From positions 6,200,001-6,264,000 of the forward strand of contig NZ_LT670817.1 of the NCBI RefSeq assembly GCF_900129425.1: a DNA stretch of 64,000 bases, in the 5' to 3' direction. Positions 60,376-64,000 of the stretch are shown here, piece by piece. Every line of letters starts with the position of its first letter. Position 1 is the first letter of the stretch. The translations under genes and the position numbers were made by a program. A model generated the notes under the pieces. That model ran no database searches and was not told where the DNA came from. It worked only from the letters and a program-made list of their open reading frames with translations. This DNA is from Bradyrhizobium erythrophlei. GTDB lineage: Bacteria > Pseudomonadota > Alphaproteobacteria > Rhizobiales > Xanthobacteraceae.

Positions 60376-62793
60376 ATGGGCGCTCGATTCCTGTCGATCG
60401 TGTCGATATCGATATGCCTGTTTTCAGGCGATGATAGCGCTCGCGCCCAGGATTCGTCCTCCGCTGTACAGGCCTTGCCGCCGATCGTGGTGACCGGAAC
60501 GAAACCGGGCGTTAAACGCGGTCGCACCGAAAACGCGACGCGCGTCGTTCGAAGGCCACCGACCCTCGTGGTGTACCCGACCACGCCGCTGGCCGGCTCC
60601 AGCATCGATCCGGACAAGGTGCCGGCCAGCCTCAATGTGGTCGACGCCAGTCAGATCAAGCAAACCGAGTCGCTCAACATCGCCGTAGCCCTGACGAGAT
60701 ATGTGCCCAGCATTAATCTCAATGAAGTTAACGGCAATCCATTCACGCCCGATGTGCAATTTCGCGGCTTCGTTGCATCGCCGGTGTCGGGCACGCCGCA
60801 AGGGCTTGCGGTCTATCAGAACGGCGTACGCATCAATGAGGCATTCGGCGACACGGTCAACTGGGATCTGATTCCGACTACCGCGATAAAGTCTGTCGAC
60901 GTCGTGACCAACAATCCCGCGTTCGGCCTCAATGCGCTTGGCGGGGCCGTCGTTGTGCAGATGAAGGATGGTTTCAACTATCACGGTGCCGAAATCGATA
61001 CGTTGGGCGGCTCGTTCGGGCGCATCCAGAGTTCGCTGCAGTGGGGCAAGCAGGTCGATAACTTTGCCGTCTACGGCGCGCTGGAAGGGGTGCACGAGGA
61101 CGGATTTCGGAATTTTTCGCAGTCCGACATCCGCCGGTTCTATAGCGATGTCGGGTTCAAGAGCGACAGCAGCGAATTTCACGTCAATATGGGCGTGGCC
61201 GATAATGATTTCGGGGCGCCCGCGACGGTGCCGATTGAATTGCTCCAGCAATATTGGGGCGCCACCTACACCACACCGCAAACCTCGACCAACCGTGTTG
61301 GCTATGTCAATTTCACAGGGAAGGTCGAGGTTACGCCGACCTGGACCGTCGAAGGCATCGCGCATGCGCGGATTTTCGATCAGCAGGTCCAGGATGGCAA
61401 TCCGACCGGAGCCCAGCCCTGCACAGCCGATGCGACGCTGCTGTGTTATGGCGACGGCACCTCACCCGCCAATGGCCTGAATGGCGCCCAGCTTTCCAAT
61501 CCGTTCCCTGCGGACGCTGTCCTGGGGGAGAACGATCGAACCACGACGCATACGACCACGACGGGCTTCTCCTTGCAGGCGACCAACACCGATCAGTTGT
61601 TCGGGCACAACAATCAGTTCGTGGTCGGAACCAGTTTCGATTACAGCGTGACCAATTTCTCGGCCAGCGCGGAACTGGGCACCCTCGGTTCAAACTATGT
61701 CGTCAACGGCAGCGGCATATTTCTTGGTGAATCCGGCAGTCCGATTTCGATCGGCCCGGTGTCGCTGCGCGCCACCAATCAGTACACCGGGCTGTATACG
61801 CTCGACACCTTTAACGTCACCAACGCGTTCGCGATCACCGGCGGCGGCCGCTTCAATGTCGCCAATATCAATCTGCAGGATCAACTCGGCACGTCGCTGA
61901 ACGGCAGCGATACCTATACCCGCTTCAATCCGATCATCGGCGGCACCTACAAGATCACGCCGGAATTGACCGCCTATGCCGGCTATTCCGAAGCCAATCG
62001 CGCGCCGACCCCGCTGGAACTCGGTTGCGCCGATCCCGCGCAGCCCTGCATCATTGCCTCATTCCTGGTATCCGATCCACCGTTGAAACAGGTGGTGTCG
62101 CGCACCGTGGAAGCCGGCCTGCGCGGCACCAAAGAGCTGAACATAGGTACGCTGGGATGGAAGCTCGGCGTGTTCCGCGCTGACAACACCGACGACATTC
62201 TCGCCATTCCCAGTGAGGTGCAGGGCTTCGGCTATTTCCAGAACGTCGGCTCGACCCGCCGCCAGGGCATTGAGGCCGCAGTCAATCTCAAGTCAGCGAC
62301 CACAAATCTGTACGCCAGCTATAGCCTGGTGGACGCGCGATTCCTTAACGCCCTCACGCTCGGCTCCCCCAACAGCCCCTTCGCCGACGCCAACGGCAAC
62401 ATCCAGGTGCTGCCTGGCGACCAGATCCCGGGGGTCCCGCGCAATCGGATCAAGGCCGGCTTCGATTATTTTGTCACCGACGCGTCCAAGGTCGGCGGAG
62501 ATATGCTCTACGTCAGCAGTCAATACTTTGTCGGTGACCAATCCAACCAGTTCCCGAAGCTGCCGGGCTACGCCGTTTTCAACCTGCATGCTTCCTATCA
62601 GATCAACAAGAATGTGCAGATCTACGCGCGCGCAGACAATATCTTCAACAATCTCTACTCGACCTACGGGACGTTCTTCGAAACCGACGCCCTACCCAAT
62701 TTCGCCAATGGCGGCGCGCCGTTCACTGATCCGCGTTCGCTTAGCCCCGCGCGGCCGCGCGCCTTCTACACCGGCATGAAGGTCACGTTCTGA
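60376..62793 (+). CDS. TonB-dependent outer-membrane receptor
   Basis: Receptor of 805 residues. A signal peptide (cleavage near SARAQD) is followed by a TonB-box-like segment (PPIVVTGT), a plug domain (VPASLNVVDASQIKQTESL, NIAVALTRYVPSINLNEVNG in part, GVRINEAFGDTVNWDLIP, NNPAFGLNALGGAVVVQMKDG in part) and a 22-strand-type barrel ending in Phe (GMKVTF). Within a PQQ/C1 region it may import a lanthanide or metal chelate, as LutH does in Methylobacterium, but siderophore uptake is equally allowed by sequence. Confidence 0.88.
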   Translation: MGARFLSIVSISICLFSGDDSARAQDSSSAVQALPPIVVTGTKPGVKRGRTENATRVVRRPPTLVVYPTTPLAGSSIDPDKVPASLNVVDASQIKQTESLNIAVALTRYVPSINLNEVNGNPFTPDVQFRGFVASPVSGTPQGLAVYQNGVRINEAFGDTVNWDLIPTTAIKSVDVVTNNPAFGLNALGGAVVVQMKDGFNYHGAEIDTLGGSFGRIQSSLQWGKQVDNFAVYGALEGVHEDGFRNFSQSDIRRFYSDVGFKSDSSEFHVNMGVADNDFGAPATVPIELLQQYWGATYTTPQTSTNRVGYVNFTGKVEVTPTWTVEGIAHARIFDQQVQDGNPTGAQPCTADATLLCYGDGTSPANGLNGAQLSNPFPADAVLGENDRTTTHTTTTGFSLQATNTDQLFGHNNQFVVGTSFDYSVTNFSASAELGTLGSNYVVNGSGIFLGESGSPISIGPVSLRATNQYTGLYTLDTFNVTNAFAITGGGRFNVANINLQDQLGTSLNGSDTYTRFNPIIGGTYKITPELTAYAGYSEANRAPTPLELGCADPAQPCIIASFLVSDPPLKQVVSRTVEAGLRGTKELNIGTLGWKLGVFRADNTDDILAIPSEVQGFGYFQNVGSTRRQGIEAAVNLKSATTNLYASYSLVDARFLNALTLGSPNSPFADANGNIQVLPGDQIPGVPRNRIKAGFDYFVTDASKVGGDMLYVSSQYFVGDQSNQFPKLPGYAVFNLHASYQINKNVQIYARADNIFNNLYSTYGTFFETDALPNFANGGAPFTDPRSLSPARPRAFYTGMKVTF

Positions 62794-62813
62794 CGCTGTA
62801 CGGAAAGCTCGCT

Positions 62814-63662
62814 TCAACCCGCCGGCGTGTTGCGCCGAGCCAGGAAACCGCGCGCCGGATCGTAAGCCAAAATAGCGCCGAACAGGAACACGATGGTGCA
62901 GCCGACAACCACGCCCAGCGAAATCCAATTCACCTGCTCATAAAGCGCAAAACGAATGAGCTCGGTCGCATGGGTGAACGGATTGATCTGGCAGATATAA
63001 TACAGCAGCGGACTGGATTCCTTGACGCGCCATAGCGGATATAGCGCTGACGATGCAAAGAACATCGGAAAAATGACAAAGTTCATGACGCCGGCGAAAT
63101 TCTCCAGCTGCTTGATCAGCGATGAAATCAGCATTCCCAATGCCCCAAGCATGAACCCGCTGAGCAGCAACGCCGGCAGCAGCGCCAGATAGCCAAGCGG
63201 CGGCGCTTCGATATCCCAGAACCAGGCGATCAGCAGGAAAGCGTAGGCCTGCAGCACGGATACCAGCGTGCCCGCCAGAAGCTTCGATGTGAGCAGCCAC
63301 CAGCGCGGGAACGGGCTGACCAGCAGCGTGCGCATTCCGCCGGTCTCGCGGTCATAGACCATCGTGAGCGAGGACTGCATGCCGTTGAAAAGCTGTATCA
63401 TCGCGATCAGTCCGGGGGCGATATAGACCTCGTAGAGGACATAGGTCTCGTAGGGCGGGATGATCGAGACGCCGAGCACCTGGCGAAATCCGGCGGCGAA
63501 AATGAACAGCCAGACCAGCGGACGCACCAGCGCGGAGACGAAGCGTTCGCGCTGGTGGATGAAACGCAGCGCTTCCCGCCAGACGATGCCCTTGAGGCAG
63601 ATAAAATACTGCGCCAACGAGAAGCTGTGTCTGTCGCCTGCTTCGCCGATAGCCACCGTCAT
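62814..63662 (-). CDS. ABC-2 type transporter permease, PQQ-dependent system type
   Basis: Membrane permease of 282 residues, ABC-2 family with six helices. Family motifs: RPLVWLFIFAAGFRQVLG, GLIAMIQLFNGMQSSLTMVYDRETGGMRTLLVSPF in part, and NFVIFPMFFASSALYPLW. It resembles permeases annotated as part of PQQ-dependent alcohol dehydrogenase systems (TIGR03861 type). It overlaps the ATPase gene upstream by four bases. It converges with the TonB receptor gene. Confidence 0.87.
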   Translation of the reverse strand: MTVAIGEAGDRHSFSLAQYFICLKGIVWREALRFIHQRERFVSALVRPLVWLFIFAAGFRQVLGVSIIPPYETYVLYEVYIAPGLIAMIQLFNGMQSSLTMVYDRETGGMRTLLVSPFPRWWLLTSKLLAGTLVSVLQAYAFLLIAWFWDIEAPPLGYLALLPALLLSGFMLGALGMLISSLIKQLENFAGVMNFVIFPMFFASSALYPLWRVKESSPLLYYICQINPFTHATELIRFALYEQVNWISLGVVVGCTIVFLFGAILAYDPARGFLARRNTPAG

Positions 63663-64000
63663 CTGGCTACTTCCAATTCTTCCCGATCGGCGGTCCCGGT
63701 CAGCCGGTTGAAGGCGTCGCGCAGATCGGCGCCGTCGGAACTGCCGACGACGTCGCCGAGCGCGCCATGGGCCAGGACGCTGCCTTTGTGCAAGACCACC
63801 ACGTCATCGCCGGCGCCGGCTTCGTCGATCAGGTGCGTCGCCCAGAGCACGCCGATGCCCTCCACCACCGAGAGCCGGCGAACGTGCTCGAGGATGTCGG
63901 CGCGCGCCTTGATGTCGAGGCCGACCGTCGGCTCGTCCAGCAGAAGCAGGCGGGGCCGGTGCAGCAGCGCGCGGGCTATCTCGATGCGGCGCATCTGCCC
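63659..64000 (-). CDS. ABC transporter ATP-binding protein, PQQ-dependent system type (partial, cut by window end)
   Basis: C-terminal 113 residues of an ATPase; the gene continues beyond 64000. The frame is open to the window edge with the end of the signature motif (GQMRRIEIARALLHRP) followed by Walker B (LLLLDEPTVGLD) and the H-loop (WATHLIDEA). The first ATG visible in the window is therefore internal. With the ABC-2 permease it forms an exporter or a LutEF-like transporter. Confidence 0.85.
   Translation of the reverse strand, partial: GQMRRIEIARALLHRPRLLLLDEPTVGLDIKARADILEHVRRLSVVEGIGVLWATHLIDEAGAGDDVVVLHKGSVLAHGALGDVVGSSDGADLRDAFNRLTGTADREELEVAR

Noticed and set aside
1..64000. Insertion sequences, prophage, tRNA or rRNA genes
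   Set aside because: No transposase, integrase, capsid or RNA-gene-like sequence was recognised in either strand.

Overview
The window looks like chromosome of an alphaproteobacterium of the Bradyrhizobium/Rhodopseudomonas type (Hyphomicrobiales, Nitrobacteraceae). The grounds are the high GC content, many branched-chain-type ABC transporters, long overlapping (ATGA) operons, and interspersed hairpin repeats of a kind I associate with that family (21124-21202, 21907-21981, 26119-26296). The genus is an inference. I saw no rRNA, tRNA, CRISPR array, phage or intact insertion sequence.

Layout. (1) 0.2-5.0 kb, minus strand: Tat-exported, cysteine-type formate dehydrogenase (alpha, beta, cytochrome b gamma, and a small Tat protein). 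(2) 5.3-18.0 kb: short-chain amide utilisation. A minus-strand operon encodes two paralogous amidases, a formamidase/acetamidase, a five-gene Urt/Fmd-like ABC importer, an SDR and a lactate/malate-dehydrogenase-like enzyme. It is controlled by divergent amiC-amiR. The operon leader carries an intrinsic terminator overlapped by an ANTAR-type hexaloop hairpin. (3) 18.1-38.2 kb: nicotinamide/nicotinate metabolism, comprising nicotinamidase, enamidase, an alpha/beta hydrolase, an operon of 6-hydroxynicotinate reductase with UPF0280, an AA_synth protein, an ABC importer and MarR, the divergent nicotinate dehydrogenase (2Fe-2S subunit plus a molybdenum subunit fused to three cytochrome c domains), a CoA ligase and nicotinate phosphoribosyltransferase. 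A shared palindrome TTYGYATRCRAA occurs in both divergent promoter regions. (4) 38.2-45.8 kb: a berberine-bridge-type flavoenzyme, a hybrid sensor kinase with a degenerate receiver, a MauG/CcpA-like dihaem protein, an OmpR-type regulator and a TetR regulator. (5) 46.0-64.0 kb: a PQQ/C1 region. It holds a 26-residue pqqA gene (too short for ordinary ORF lists), an SRPBCC protein, a PQQ-associated ABC binding protein and beta-propeller, glutathione-dependent formaldehyde oxidation (ADH class III, Gfa, S-formylglutathione hydrolase), several secreted/outer-membrane proteins, a nitrate/sulfonate-type ABC importer, an FlhRS-like two-component pair, a TonB-dependent receptor and an ABC-2 exporter cut by the window end.

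How it fits together. Formaldehyde made by a PQQ-dependent alcohol dehydrogenase (not in the window) would be oxidised to formate by region 5. Formamide hydrolysis in region 2 also gives formate. Both streams can end at the formate dehydrogenase of region 1. Region 3 combines an aerobic, cytochrome-linked first step with the reductive enamidase route known from Eubacterium barkeri and, physiologically, from Azorhizobium. The most promising leads are the pqqA transcription unit, the AmiR leader RNA, the nicotinate regulon palindrome, and a small secreted protein with an EF-hand-like loop inside the PQQ/C1 region.
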